From assembly GCA_016284355.1 (NCBI GenBank), contig JAEEOQ010000004.1:1-64000 (forward strand): DNA of 64,000 nucleotides, read 5' to 3'. Origin of the DNA: Lachnospiraceae bacterium (lineage in GTDB: Bacteria > Bacillota > Clostridia > Lachnospirales > Lachnospiraceae). A program made the position numbers and the translations under genes. This document shows positions 17,542-26,227 of the stretch, piece by piece; the first letter of the stretch is position 1, and every line of letters starts with the position of its first letter. The notes below the pieces were generated by a model. The model saw only the letters and a list, made by a program, of their open reading frames with translations, did not search any database and had not been told where the DNA came from.

Positions 17542-19191
17542 ATGAAAAAGATCAAAGTATTATTGGGCTTGTTTTTGATTGCTTTATGCCTATTAAATGT
17601 ATCAAAGGTCAAGGCTTCAAATGCTCCTGTATTTATTTCTGACTATGATGATGATCTTACAGAGGGAACATCTTTTGTTGCAGTCGTAAACGGTTATGAC
17701 TGGGGTCCTGCTGTAGACAAGATCATAATTTCGGGTGATGATCTTACTTCATCTGTATCACCTAAAGTATTTACAACATATACGGGGTTTGCAGGCAGGG
17801 CAACTGAAGAAAGAGTTATTACAGCAATATATTTTTCTGATGAAAACGGAAACAGAGATGACAACGGCAAATACGTGGCATTAGAACTTCAGGTTGGACC
17901 TGACATAGCTTCGTGTATGGCTTTTACTTATGACATGGCAACAGGGCTTAATAACTGGGCCTCTGATTACTCAATCCTTTTTACAAGAGGAGATGTTAAG
18001 ATAGGGCATTGCAGCAAAGTTATCTGCCCGGAGGCAGACAGCTTTGAGATGGGCTCTTACACTTCAAAAGATGAGGTTATCCTTAATGATGGCCTTGATA
18101 ACGATACTTTAACTTATGCCTTCTGGGCTCCAAATACCGACGATAATAAGAAACCTCTTATTATCTGGATACACGGCGCGGGAGAAGGCGGAACGGATCC
18201 ATATATTGCTATTCTTGGAAACAGAGTAGTTAACCTTATTTCAGATGAGGTGCAAAAAAACTTTGAAGAAGGTGCATATGTATTTGCTCCTCAGACTCCT
18301 ACAGTCTGGATGAACGTAAGCGGTCAGCCCTATAATATGACAAATACATCATTTACATCAATGTACACGGGCACTTTATATGAGATGATAATGGATTTTG
18401 CAAACTCTCACCCTGATATCGATAAAGACAGGATCTATATCGGCGGATGTTCAAATGGCGGATATATGACCATGAATATGATAGTAAACTATCCTGATAC
18501 CTTTGCAGCTGCATATCCGGTTTGTGAGGCCTACAGTAATTCATTCCTATCAGATGACGCAATTAATTATCTTAAAAATATTCCGATATGGTTTACTCAT
18601 GCCACAAACGATCCAACTGTTGGCATTGCTGATGTAAAGTTTAATTATATGACAGGCCAGTCGACATTTGGAAAAGACGCAGATGGAAACATAAAGCTTA
18701 AAGATGATTTTTCAAGAGCTGCATTTAGAAGACTTAAAGAAGCGGGCGCAACTGACGTGCACTTCTTTGAACCTTCTGACGTACATGATACCACAGGTTT
18801 ATATAATGATTATCAATATAACGGTCATTACAGCTGGATATACGTTCTTAAAAATGAAAGCATAGACGGTGAAGAGACTTTATTTCACTGGATCAGCAGT
18901 AAAAAGCTGTCTGACAGAGAAGCAGCCAATATAAAAGGTACTCCTTGGGAAGTCAGATACGAACAGCTTAAAGCTAAATCAGATGAAAAGAGCGAAGAAA
19001 TAAAGGAAGATAAGACTGAAAGTAACGACACTGTAAATGTCAATACTTCAGAAGAACAAGCTGCTTCAAAAGAGAAGGTAAATGAGAAAAAGAATAAGAG
19101 CAATACTACAATTGTAATTATTTTGGTAATAGTTGCATTTGCGGCATGTCTTTGCGGATATTTTGCATATAATTCTAAACGTAAGAAATAA
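17542..19191 (+). CDS. Secreted, membrane-anchored alpha/beta-hydrolase (prolyl-oligopeptidase/esterase-like)
   Basis: This 549-aa protein has a signal peptide (MKKIKVLLGLFLIALCLLN...), an extracellular N-terminal beta-rich part (about 30-190), an alpha/beta-hydrolase domain and a Ser/Lys/Glu-rich linker. It ends in one membrane helix (about 522-543) and a basic tail, so it is held at the outer face. The hydrolase shows IIWIHGAGEGG (oxyanion region), nucleophile motif GGCSNGGYM (Ser near residue 303) and a late His candidate in NGHYSWIYV. This arrangement resembles predicted peptidase or PHB-depolymerase-like esterases that act on polysaccharide esters. The substrate is not visible. It starts at ATG 17542 behind AGAGG. 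Confidence 0.75.
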   Translation: MKKIKVLLGLFLIALCLLNVSKVKASNAPVFISDYDDDLTEGTSFVAVVNGYDWGPAVDKIIISGDDLTSSVSPKVFTTYTGFAGRATEERVITAIYFSDENGNRDDNGKYVALELQVGPDIASCMAFTYDMATGLNNWASDYSILFTRGDVKIGHCSKVICPEADSFEMGSYTSKDEVILNDGLDNDTLTYAFWAPNTDDNKKPLIIWIHGAGEGGTDPYIAILGNRVVNLISDEVQKNFEEGAYVFAPQTPTVWMNVSGQPYNMTNTSFTSMYTGTLYEMIMDFANSHPDIDKDRIYIGGCSNGGYMTMNMIVNYPDTFAAAYPVCEAYSNSFLSDDAINYLKNIPIWFTHATNDPTVGIADVKFNYMTGQSTFGKDADGNIKLKDDFSRAAFRRLKEAGATDVHFFEPSDVHDTTGLYNDYQYNGHYSWIYVLKNESIDGEETLFHWISSKKLSDREAANIKGTPWEVRYEQLKAKSDEKSEEIKEDKTESNDTVNVNTSEEQAASKEKVNEKKNKSNTTIVIILVIVAFAACLCGYFAYNSKRKK

Positions 19192-19201
19192 TAACAGATT
19201 C

Positions 19202-19230
19202 TTGATTTTGAAGTATTAGTTTTGTATAAT
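19202..19230 (+). promoter_or_regulatory. Promoter of the comFB-like gene
   Basis: A -35 TTGATT (19202-19207) and a perfect -10 TATAAT (19225-19230) are 17 bp apart. The last two bases of the -10 begin the 5' arm of the terminator at 19229-19269. Confidence 0.75.
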
Positions 19231-19269
19231 GATAGTTAGTGTAAGAAGTTATGCTAACTATCATTTTTT
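19229..19269 (+). terminator. Terminator of the esterase-like gene, overlapping the comFB promoter
   Basis: ATGATAGTTAG (19229-19239) pairs perfectly with CTAACTATCAT (19254-19264), and T-runs follow to 19269. Transcripts begun at the overlapping promoter would start near 19237 and lack most of the 5' arm, so only read-through from upstream should terminate. Confidence 0.8.
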
Positions 19270-19284
19270 AATGGAGGCGTGGCT

Positions 19285-19593
19285 ATGGAGAGACAAGAAC
19301 TCACTAATATCATGGAACTCATGGTTAAGTTCAAATATAAAGAATTAAAAGATATACTTAATATATGTCAATGTGAAAAATGCACTCTGGATCTTTACAG
19401 CTACGCACTAAACAGACTTCCGAGCAAATATGTTGTTACCGAAAAGGGCGAAGCTTATTCAAAGATCAACGCAACTTCCGTGCAGTTTGAGTCTGATATT
19501 ACCTGTGCTCTTGTTGAAGGAGCAAAGGTGATCAAAGAACATCCAAGACACGGAGCGGACGAATTTGTTGAGAAATCCGACGTCGTCTGGTAG
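19285..19593 (+). CDS. ComFB-family protein
   Basis: This small cytosolic protein (102 aa) matches the late-competence ComFB family: a short N-terminal helix (NIMELMVKFKYKELKDIL), the cysteine pair CQCEKCTLD, then ALNRLPSKYVVTEKGEAYSK and a C-terminal helix ending in IKEHPRHGADEF. ComFB was named from the Bacillus comF operon. Homologues have more recently been reported as cyclic-dinucleotide receptors. Here it stands alone, without comFA or comFC, from its own promoter. I chose ATG 19285, 7 nt after GGAGG; a GTG at 19279 is too close to that site. The presence of an HD-GYP protein at 36848 makes c-di-GMP signalling in this organism plausible. Confidence 0.8.
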   Translation: MERQELTNIMELMVKFKYKELKDILNICQCEKCTLDLYSYALNRLPSKYVVTEKGEAYSKINATSVQFESDITCALVEGAKVIKEHPRHGADEFVEKSDVVW

Positions 19594-19595
19594 CA

Positions 19596-19631
19596 GCAAA
19601 GGGGATTATTGCGCCTTTTGTATGTTTTTTT
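19596..19631 (+). terminator. Probable terminator of the comFB-like gene
   Basis: AAAGG (19598-19602) pairs with CCTTT (19614-19618) with some inner pairing, followed by a broken T-run (TTTTGTATGTTTTTTT). It is moderate in strength and sits immediately after the stop codon. Confidence 0.45.
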
Positions 19632-19680
19632 AAAAAAATATAAAAAAACACTTGCAAAACAAAATCCCATGTGTTATACT
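19632..19680 (+). promoter_or_regulatory. Promoter of tRNA-Glu with UP-like A-tracts
   Basis: A -35 TTGCAA (19652-19657) and a -10 TATACT (19675-19680) are 17 bp apart, with a TG two bases before the -10. Two phased A-runs (19632-19638 and 19642-19648) lie directly upstream, resembling an UP element that boosts stable-RNA promoters. Confidence 0.75.
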
Positions 19681-19695
19681 TTGTCTTGTCCTTAA

Positions 19696-19767
19696 GGCTG
19701 GTTGGTCAAGGGGTTAAGACGTCGCCCTCTCACGGCGAAAACAGGGGTTCGATTCCCCTACCAGCTG
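19696..19767 (+). tRNA. tRNA-Glu (anticodon CTC)
   Basis: A complete 72-nt cloverleaf can be drawn. The acceptor stem GGCTGGT pairs with ACCAGCT (a G-U at the first pair). The D arm is closed by GTC/GAC, the anticodon stem is TCGCC/GGCGA with loop CTCTCAC, and the T arm is GGGG-TTCGATT-CCCC. The anticodon CTC reads GAG. The discriminator is G and the CCA tail is not encoded. It has its own promoter and terminator. The main Glu isoacceptor (TTC) is not in the window. Confidence 0.93.
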
Positions 19768-19785
19768 TTACTTAATCAAGTTGCA

Positions 19786-19815
19786 AAAGAGTGAACCGTA
19801 AAGGTTCACTTTTTT
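19786..19815 (+). terminator. Terminator of tRNA-Glu
   Basis: AGTGAACC (19790-19797) pairs with GGTTCACT (19803-19810) across a GTAAA loop, followed by six T. No strong separate promoter for rimP is visible after it, so some read-through may feed the rimP operon. Confidence 0.85.
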
Positions 19816-19845
19816 CATATATAAAATTAAAAAGGAGAAGGGACT

Positions 19846-20313
19846 ATGGCAAACAAAGAACAGATAGAGCAGCGTTTTGAAAAAATGCTTATGCCTATTG
19901 TCGAAGAAAACAACTTCGAGCTTGTTGATGTTGAGTATGTTAAAGAAGCCGGTACCTGGTATCTTAGAGCCTACATTGACAAAGAAGGCGGCTTTTCGGT
20001 AAACGACTGTGAGTTTGTTTCAAGAAAGGTAAGCGATCTTCTTGATAAGGAAGATTTCATAGAAGAAGCTTATATCTTGGAGATCAGCTCTCCGGGGCTT
20101 GGCAGAGCTTTAAAGAAGGAAAAGGACTTTGCAAGAAGTATCGGAAAAGAGGTTGATGTTAAGCTCTATAAGGCCATCAACAAGCAGAAAGACTTTACCG
20201 GTGTACTTGATTCCTACGACAGCGAGAAGGTCACCCTTAAGTTTTCGGATGATTCTGCCATGGATTTCCTTCGAAAAGATATTGCACAGATCAGATTATC
20301 AATTGACTTTTAA
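19846..20313 (+). CDS. rimP: Ribosome maturation factor RimP
   Basis: RimP (155 aa) assists 30S subunit assembly. The N-terminal domain has VDVEYVKEAGTWYLRAYIDK, the hinge has the conserved EISSPGLGRALKKEKDF, and a C-terminal SH3-like barrel follows. It starts at ATG 19846 behind AAGGAG. It is the first gene of the rimP-nusA-ylxR-ylxQ-infB-rbfA cluster, which couples transcription with ribosome assembly and initiation. Length is normal. Confidence 0.95.
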   Translation: MANKEQIEQRFEKMLMPIVEENNFELVDVEYVKEAGTWYLRAYIDKEGGFSVNDCEFVSRKVSDLLDKEDFIEEAYILEISSPGLGRALKKEKDFARSIGKEVDVKLYKAINKQKDFTGVLDSYDSEKVTLKFSDDSAMDFLRKDIAQIRLSIDF

Positions 20314-20342
20314 TAAATGAAAGAGAGGTTGTCAAAAGAAAA

Positions 20343-21482
20343 ATGGAAAAATACGATAGCGCAAAAGATCTTATAATAGCACTTGATGAGTTTGAAAATG
20401 AGAAGGGTATCAGCAAAGATGTTATTCTCGAAGCAGTTGAAAATTCACTTGTTGCTGCCTGCAAGAATCAGTTTGGCAAGGCAGACAACATAAAGGTAAA
20501 CATCAACAGACAGACAGGTGTTGTTGCAGTTACTGCAGAAAAGGTCGTAGTTGAAGAAGTTACAGATCCTGCACTTGAGATGAGCGTTACAGAAGCAAAG
20601 GTTAAATTCCCAAAGGCTTCAGTTGGCGATACAGTTTCTGAAGAGGTTACTCCAAAGGACTTTTGGAGAATCTCAGCTCAGAAGGCTAAGCAGGTAGTAG
20701 TTCAGAAGATCCGCGAGGAAGAGCGTAAAGTTCTTTACGGACAGTATGCAGAGAAAGAAAAAGAGATCGTTACAGGTATCGTTCAGAGATACAACGGTGC
20801 AAACATCGCTTTTAACATTAACAATATCGATGCTATGCTTATGGAAAATGAGCAGGTTAAGACAGAAAGATTCAGACCTACAGAAAGAGTTAAACTTTAC
20901 GTTGTAGAAGTTAAAGACACAGGAAGAGGACCAAGGATCACTATCTCAAGAACTCATCCTGAGCTTGTAAAGAGACTTTTTGAGGCTGAGGTTTCAGAGA
21001 TCCAGGACGGTACTGTTGAGATCAAGAGTATCGCAAGAGAAGCAGGTTCAAGAACAAAGATCGCTGTTTGGAGCAACGATCCTAACGTAGATCCTGTCGG
21101 TGCCTGCGTAGGTGTTAACGGCGCAAGAGTAAATGCCATTGTAGACGAGCTTCGCGGCGAGAAGATCGATATTGTAGTTTGGGATGAAGATCCTGCGGTA
21201 TTTATCGTAAATGCTCTTTCTCCTGCCAGAGCCATCAGCATTGACGTTAATCCTGAAGACAGAACAACAAAGGTTATTGTTCCTGATAATCAGCTTTCAC
21301 TTGCTATTGGTAAGGAAGGTCAGAATGCAAGACTTGCAGCAAGACTTACAGGCTACAAGATCGATATCAAGTCTGAGTCACAGGAGTATGATGACGACGA
21401 GTACGAGTATGAAGACGAGTACGAGGAAGATGAGTACTACGAAGATGAAGATGCTACCGAAGATGGAAATACCGAAGAATAA
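20343..21482 (+). CDS. nusA: Transcription termination/antitermination protein NusA
   Basis: NusA (379 aa) binds RNA polymerase and nascent RNA and modulates pausing, termination and antitermination. Domains in order: N-terminal RNAP-binding domain (about 1-130), S1 (about 131-200), KH1 and KH2 (about 205-345). KH1 shows VGACVGVNGARVNAIVDEL and KH2 shows AIGKEGQNARLAARLTGYKI. A very acidic tail of about 30 Asp/Glu/Tyr-rich residues follows. This is the shorter Firmicutes form without the E. coli acidic repeats. The acidic tail is notable and may regulate RNA binding. It starts at ATG 20343. Confidence 0.97.
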   Translation: MEKYDSAKDLIIALDEFENEKGISKDVILEAVENSLVAACKNQFGKADNIKVNINRQTGVVAVTAEKVVVEEVTDPALEMSVTEAKVKFPKASVGDTVSEEVTPKDFWRISAQKAKQVVVQKIREEERKVLYGQYAEKEKEIVTGIVQRYNGANIAFNINNIDAMLMENEQVKTERFRPTERVKLYVVEVKDTGRGPRITISRTHPELVKRLFEAEVSEIQDGTVEIKSIAREAGSRTKIAVWSNDPNVDPVGACVGVNGARVNAIVDELRGEKIDIVVWDEDPAVFIVNALSPARAISIDVNPEDRTTKVIVPDNQLSLAIGKEGQNARLAARLTGYKIDIKSESQEYDDDEYEYEDEYEEDEYYEDEDATEDGNTEE

Positions 21483-21493
21483 GAGGTATATTT

Positions 21494-21751
21494 ATGCTTC
21501 CTAAAAAGATACCCGAAAGAAAATGTCTCGGCTGTAATGAGATGAAACCTAAAAAAGAGCTTATACGTGTTATCAAGACTCCGGAAGGGCAGATCCTCAT
21601 TGACAAAACAGGCAGACAGAACGGACGCGGTGCATATATCTGCAATTCAATAGAATGCTATCAGGCCGCAAGGAAAAACAAAGGACTTGAAAGATCGCTT
21701 AAAGTTCCTATTCCTGAAGAGATATATGACTCGCTATTAAAGGAGTTTTGA
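21494..21751 (+). CDS. ylxR: YlxR/RnpM family RNA-binding protein (DUF448)
   Basis: A small basic protein (85 aa) with the family motif IPERKCLGCNEMKPKKELIR at its N-terminus and DKTGRQNGRGAYIC in the middle. The CxxC pair and GRGAY motif form the conserved RNA-binding surface. Family members have been linked to RNase P regulation and to metabolic gene control. It sits between nusA and ylxQ, its normal place. The start is ATG 21494 with AGAGG upstream. Confidence 0.92.
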   Translation: MLPKKIPERKCLGCNEMKPKKELIRVIKTPEGQILIDKTGRQNGRGAYICNSIECYQAARKNKGLERSLKVPIPEEIYDSLLKEF

Positions 21752-21755
21752 TAAT

Positions 21756-22079
21756 TTGAACGATAAGATTTTATCTTATGTCGGACTTGCAACAAGGTCG
21801 CGTAACTGCGTTGGCGGTGAGTTTTCTACCGAAAAGGCCATTAAAGAAAAGAAGGCCAGGCTCGTTATCGTAGCCACCGATGCATCCGATAATACAAAAA
21901 AGAATTTCAATGATTCCTGCACTTTCTATAAGGTTCCGATCATCATATACGGAACCAAGGAAGAACTTGGCAAAGCTACGGGGAATCAGATCAGAGCGTC
22001 GGTTGCCGTTCTTGATGAGGGCTTTGCTGACAGTATATTAAAAAATTATGATGGTAGAAAGGCGGAAAATAATGGCTAA
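21756..22079 (+). CDS. ylxQ: YlxQ, L7Ae-family RNA-binding protein
   Basis: This 107-aa protein has the L7Ae/L30e fold: [20 protein letters not shown] at the N-terminus, then [17 protein letters not shown] and a C-terminal helix. L7Ae proteins bind kink-turn RNAs. Bacterial YlxQ is a non-essential relative encoded beside infB. It begins with TTG 21756 (AGGAG upstream), four bases after ylxR, and its stop overlaps the infB start by 8 nt, suggesting coupled translation. Confidence 0.9.
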   Translation: MNDKILSYVGLATRSRNCVGGEFSTEKAIKEKKARLVIVATDASDNTKKNFNDSCTFYKVPIIIYGTKEELGKATGNQIRASVAVLDEGFADSILKNYDGRKAENNG

Positions 22080-24885
22080 GTACCAGATAAAAGATTTTAC
22101 CGAAAAAATGAAAAAGAACGGCGTTGAAGTAGCCAATAAGGAAGTTGTTGATTTCCTTAAGGCTGAAAACGTTCAGGGTGTTGTTAATCATACCTCTGTC
22201 ATTGATGAAGCAGCACAGAAAATGATATTAAAGAAATATGCTCCGCATCTTCTTAAAAAGAGACCGGCCGCTTCTGAAGGCGATAAGAAGCAGCCTGTTT
22301 TAGATGCTAAGCAGCCTTCTGATAAGCCAAAGAAAAAGCCGCATGAAGAAGGCGGACATGTAGTTCATAAGCTTAAGCTTGACGAAGAGGGAAGACCTAT
22401 CAGAAAGGTTAAACCTTCTCCTGAAAATGAAAAAAGCCAGGAAGCTCCTCGCAAAGAAAAAGAAGAATCTTCTGAAAAACCTGTTGAGACAGTAAAAGAG
22501 CAGGCTATAAACGAACAGGCAAATAAAGAAGAAAAAACAGAAAAGCCGGTTAAGACCGAGAAAGTCGAAAGAAATGACAGGCCTGAAAGAAATGACAGAC
22601 CTGAAAGAAACGACAGATCAGAAAGACCGGCAAGACCTGCAGGAAATTCAGGAAGAAACGGCGACAGACCTGTTAGAGATAACAGAAACGGTGACAGAAA
22701 CGGCAGACCTGAGGGAAGAAATTTTGACAGACCACAGGGTAACCGTGACGGAAATCGAGGCGGAAGGCCCGGCTTTGATAACCGCGGCGGCGGATTTAAC
22801 AAAGATAAGGACGATGATAACGATCAGAGAAGAGGAGGAGCTAACGGACGAGGAAATGCCGGAAAGCGCAGAATTTCCATTCCTGATGCTCCAAAGGATG
22901 ATCGTATCCAAAAGACCACATCTACTCGCGACAAGAGCAAAGATAAAGAGCGTGAGCGCGAGAAAGACAGAGACAGAGGCGAGCGCAACGCAAACGGAAA
23001 GCGTTTTGACAAAAAGAATATAAATATGGGTATGGACGATGACGAGTTCAGACGTAAGAAGAAAGACCCTAACAGAAAGGGTGCTTTCATTAAGCCTGAA
23101 GTCGTTCAAAAGCCTGAAGAGCCTGATGACGGAATCAAGACCATTATCCTGCCTGAGTCTCTTACGATCAAAGAGCTTGCAGATAAGATGAAACTTGTTC
23201 CTGCTGCAGTAGTTAAGAAACTCTTTATGGAAGGCAAGATGTACTCCATTAATCAGGAGATCACTTTTGAAGAAGCAGAAGAGATAGCTCTTGAGTTTAA
23301 CTGTATTGCAGAGCCTGAAGAAAAGGTCGATGTTATTGCAGAGCTTCTTAAAGAGGACGAGGAAAACGAAGCAGATATGGTAAGACGTCCTCCTGTAGTC
23401 TGCGTTATGGGTCATGTTGACCACGGTAAAACATCACTTCTTGATGCCATCAGATCTACAAATGTTACATCAAAAGAGGCCGGCGGAATCACACAGGCTA
23501 TCGGTGCCTATACAGTAGACGTAAAAGGACAGAAGATCACATTCCTTGATACTCCTGGACATGAAGCGTTTACATCCATGCGTATGCGTGGTGCTCAGGC
23601 TACAGATATCGCTATCCTTGTTGTTGCAGCAGACGACGGCGTTATGCCACAGACTGTAGAGGCTATTTCCCATGCCAAAGCTGCAGGCGTTGAGATCATC
23701 GTAGCTATAAACAAGATCGATAAGCCGGGTGCAAATATAGACAGAGTTAAGCAGGAACTTACAGAGCATGAGCTTATTGCTGAAGACTGGGGCGGAAGCA
23801 CAACCTTCGTTCCTGTATCTGCACACACAAAAGAAGGTATCGATACTCTTCTTGAGATGATCCTTCTTACCGCAGAAGTTAATGATTATAAGGCTAATCC
23901 TAACAGAGCCGCAAGAGGCGTTGTTATCGAGGCACAGCTTGATAAGGGAAGAGGTCCTGTTGCTACAGTACTTGTACAAAAGGGTACTCTCCATGTAGGT
24001 GAGGCTATTTCAATAGGTTCTACCTTTGGTAAGGTAAGAGCCATGATCGATGACAAGGGAAGAAAGGTTAAAGAGGCTACACCTTCAACTCCTGTTGAGA
24101 TCCTTGGTCTTAACGATGTTCCTATGTCAGGTGACATCATGCTTACATTTAAGAATGAGAAGGAAGCAAGAGCCGCTGCAGATACATTTATCAGCCAGAG
24201 CCGTGTTAAACTTCTTGATGATACCAAGTCCAAGCTTAGTCTTGACGGACTCTTCTCACAGATCCAGGCAGGTAACATCAAAGAGCTTAACCTTATTATC
24301 AAGGCTGATGTACAGGGTTCTGTTGAGGCGGTTAAGCAGAGTCTCTTAAAGCTTTCAAACGACGAGGTTGCTATCCGCGTTATCCACGGTGCTGTTGGTG
24401 CCATTAATGAAAGTGATGTTTCTCTTGCCAGCGCATCAAACGCAATCATCATCGGATTTAACGTAAGAGCAGATGCTACAGCTAAAGATACAGCTGAAAG
24501 AGAAGCAGTAGATATCAGACTTTACAAGGTTATCTATAACGCTATCGAAGACATCGAAGCAGCCATGAAGGGTATGCTCGACCCTGTATATGAAGAGAAG
24601 GTTATCGCACACGCTGAGATCCGCCAGATCTTCAAAGCTTCAGGTATCGGTAATATCGCAGGTAGCTACGTTCTTGACGGTAAGATCACAAGAGGATGTA
24701 TGGCTCGTATTACAAGAGAAGGCGAGCAGATCTTCGAGGGTAACCTTGCATCTTTAAAGAGATTTAAAGATGATGTTAAAGAGGTTGCAACAGGTTACGA
24801 GTGCGGTCTCGTATTTGAAAAGTTTAATGACGTTAAGGAATTTGACCAGGTTGAGTTCTATGTTATGGAAGAGGTTCCAAGATAG
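22072..24885 (+). CDS. infB: Translation initiation factor IF-2
   Basis: IF2 (937 aa) is the GTPase that places fMet-tRNA on the ribosome and promotes subunit joining. It has an N-terminal domain (about 1-60), a long charged low-complexity linker (about 80-345), a second IF2_N-type helical module (about 360-430) and the G domain from [14 protein letters not shown] (about 446). The G domain has [11 protein letters not shown] (switch, with Ala where E. coli has His), DTPGHEAF and NKID, followed by domains II-IV. The linker is rich in Arg, Asp, Asn and Gly and includes an 18-nt triplet repeat. The start is ATG 22072 behind AAGGCGG, eight codons inside a longer open frame. Confidence 0.97.
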   Translation: MAKYQIKDFTEKMKKNGVEVANKEVVDFLKAENVQGVVNHTSVIDEAAQKMILKKYAPHLLKKRPAASEGDKKQPVLDAKQPSDKPKKKPHEEGGHVVHKLKLDEEGRPIRKVKPSPENEKSQEAPRKEKEESSEKPVETVKEQAINEQANKEEKTEKPVKTEKVERNDRPERNDRPERNDRSERPARPAGNSGRNGDRPVRDNRNGDRNGRPEGRNFDRPQGNRDGNRGGRPGFDNRGGGFNKDKDDDNDQRRGGANGRGNAGKRRISIPDAPKDDRIQKTTSTRDKSKDKEREREKDRDRGERNANGKRFDKKNINMGMDDDEFRRKKKDPNRKGAFIKPEVVQKPEEPDDGIKTIILPESLTIKELADKMKLVPAAVVKKLFMEGKMYSINQEITFEEAEEIALEFNCIAEPEEKVDVIAELLKEDEENEADMVRRPPVVCVMGHVDHGKTSLLDAIRSTNVTSKEAGGITQAIGAYTVDVKGQKITFLDTPGHEAFTSMRMRGAQATDIAILVVAADDGVMPQTVEAISHAKAAGVEIIVAINKIDKPGANIDRVKQELTEHELIAEDWGGSTTFVPVSAHTKEGIDTLLEMILLTAEVNDYKANPNRAARGVVIEAQLDKGRGPVATVLVQKGTLHVGEAISIGSTFGKVRAMIDDKGRKVKEATPSTPVEILGLNDVPMSGDIMLTFKNEKEARAAADTFISQSRVKLLDDTKSKLSLDGLFSQIQAGNIKELNLIIKADVQGSVEAVKQSLLKLSNDEVAIRVIHGAVGAINESDVSLASASNAIIIGFNVRADATAKDTAEREAVDIRLYKVIYNAIEDIEAAMKGMLDPVYEEKVIAHAEIRQIFKASGIGNIAGSYVLDGKITRGCMARITREGEQIFEGNLASLKRFKDDVKEVATGYECGLVFEKFNDVKEFDQVEFYVMEEVPR
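22567..22620 (+). repeat. 18-nt tandem repeat x3 inside infB
   Basis: Three head-to-tail 18-nt units (22567-22584, 22585-22602, 22603-22620) encode [12 protein letters not shown] and ERNDRS. They differ by a few mainly silent bases. They lie in the disordered IF2 linker and stay in frame, so copy number could vary without harm. Confidence 0.85.
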
Positions 24886-24903
24886 TCATTTTAGGAGTTA
24901 TTT

Positions 24904-25272
24904 ATGCGTAAAAACAGTATAAAAAATACCAGAATAAATGAAGAGGTCTTAAGAGAGCTTGCAGACCTTATAAGAAATGAAGTCAAAGATCCTCGTATCG
25001 GTGTTATGACTTCTGTTACAAGAGTTGAAGTTGCTCCCGATCTTAAGACCTGTAAGGCTTATATAAGTGTACTTGGCGATGAAAAAGTCCAGGAAGACAC
25101 CATTGCAGGCCTTAAAAGCGCTGCTCCGTTTATCAGGAGCCAGCTTGCAAGATCTGTTAACCTTCGTAATACACCAGAGATAAGATTTATACTTGATCAG
25201 TCAATCGAATACGGAGTTAACATGAGCAAGCTTATTGATGACGTAAATTCAAAGGATCAGACCAATGATTAA
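24904..25272 (+). CDS. rbfA: Ribosome-binding factor A
   Basis: RbfA (122 aa) is a KH-fold factor needed for 16S rRNA 5'-end maturation and cold adaptation. The sequence carries RINEEVLRELADLIRNEVKD, then VTRVEVAPDLKTCKAYISVL and the C-terminal RNTPEIRFILDQSIEYG. It follows infB by 18 nt and overlaps nrnA by 8 nt. Length is normal. Confidence 0.95.
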   Translation: MRKNSIKNTRINEEVLRELADLIRNEVKDPRIGVMTSVTRVEVAPDLKTCKAYISVLGDEKVQEDTIAGLKSAAPFIRSQLARSVNLRNTPEIRFILDQSIEYGVNMSKLIDDVNSKDQTND

Positions 25273-26227
25273 TATCTTGAGTTTATTAAATGAGGATGTT
25301 CATACGGTTGCCATCGCAGGTCATGTAAGGCCTGATGGCGACTGTATGGGTTCAACTCTTGCGGTATACAATTACCTGATAAATAACACAGAAGGGATTG
25401 AGATTACCTTATTCTTAGAGAAGGCAGGTCCTGAGCTTCTTGTACTTAAGAATTCCGACAAGATAGTTAATGAGCCTACGCCTTCAGATTACGAGAAAAG
25501 GTTCGATCTTTTTATTTCTCTTGACAGCGCCGATTCCGACAGAATGGGATTTGCAGAAAAGATATTTAAAAGAGCAAAACACACGGTTTGCTTTGATCAT
25601 CACATCAGCAATCCTCATTTTGCGGATGAAAGTTATGTGTATCCTGATGCCAGCAGCACCTGCGAGGTTATTTTTGAAACATTTGACACTGATAAAATAG
25701 ATAAAGATATTGCAGAGTGCCTTTATACCGGCATCATTCACGATACAGGCGTTTTCCATCATTCCTGTACAAGCAAAAGAACTATGGAGATCGCAGGTAT
25801 CCTTATGAGTAAGGGCATTGATTTTGGAAAGATCATAGATAAAAGCTTTTATTCAAAAACCTATATACAAAATCAGGTCCTTGGAAGAGTTCTTACTGAC
25901 AGCAAGTTATGGCTCGACGGTAAGGTATGCGCATCTTTCCTTACCCATAAAACTATGGAGTTTTACGGCGTAAACAGCAACGACCTTGGCGGTATGGTAG
26001 ATCAGCTAAGACTTACAGAAGGAATAGAAGTAGCCATTTTTACCTACGAAACAGCCATTCCTTCCCAATATAAGGTTTCCCTTAGATCTACCGGAAAAGT
26101 AGATGTAAATAAAGTTGCGGGATACTTTGGGGGCGGCGGACATATAATGGCTGCCGGTTGCGTATTTTCAGGAAAGCCTGAAGAAGTGATAGGTAAACTT
26201 GTAGAAAAGATAAAGGAACAGCTTTAG
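25265..26227 (+). CDS. nrnA: DHH-family nanoRNase/pAp phosphatase
   Basis: This 320-aa phosphoesterase of the DHH/DHHA1 group degrades short oligoribonucleotides and 3'-phosphoadenosine 5'-phosphate, as Bacillus NrnA does; some members also cleave linear dinucleotides from c-di-AMP or c-di-GMP turnover. Motif I is AIAGHVRPDGDCMGST, motif II is the Asp in FISLDSADSDRM, motif III is CFDHHISNPHFAD, and the DHHA1 glycine motif is FGGGGHIMAAGC near the end. The start is ATG 25265 within the rbfA end. Its stop shares a base with the truB start. The position after rbfA matches other Clostridia. Confidence 0.92.
   Translation: MINILSLLNEDVHTVAIAGHVRPDGDCMGSTLAVYNYLINNTEGIEITLFLEKAGPELLVLKNSDKIVNEPTPSDYEKRFDLFISLDSADSDRMGFAEKIFKRAKHTVCFDHHISNPHFADESYVYPDASSTCEVIFETFDTDKIDKDIAECLYTGIIHDTGVFHHSCTSKRTMEIAGILMSKGIDFGKIIDKSFYSKTYIQNQVLGRVLTDSKLWLDGKVCASFLTHKTMEFYGVNSNDLGGMVDQLRLTEGIEVAIFTYETAIPSQYKVSLRSTGKVDVNKVAGYFGGGGHIMAAGCVFSGKPEEVIGKLVEKIKEQL

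Noticed and set aside
22365-23424. Several long open frames around the infB linker on both strands
   Set aside because: The repetitive, stop-poor linker creates shadow frames. The encoded products are low-complexity and lack start signals.
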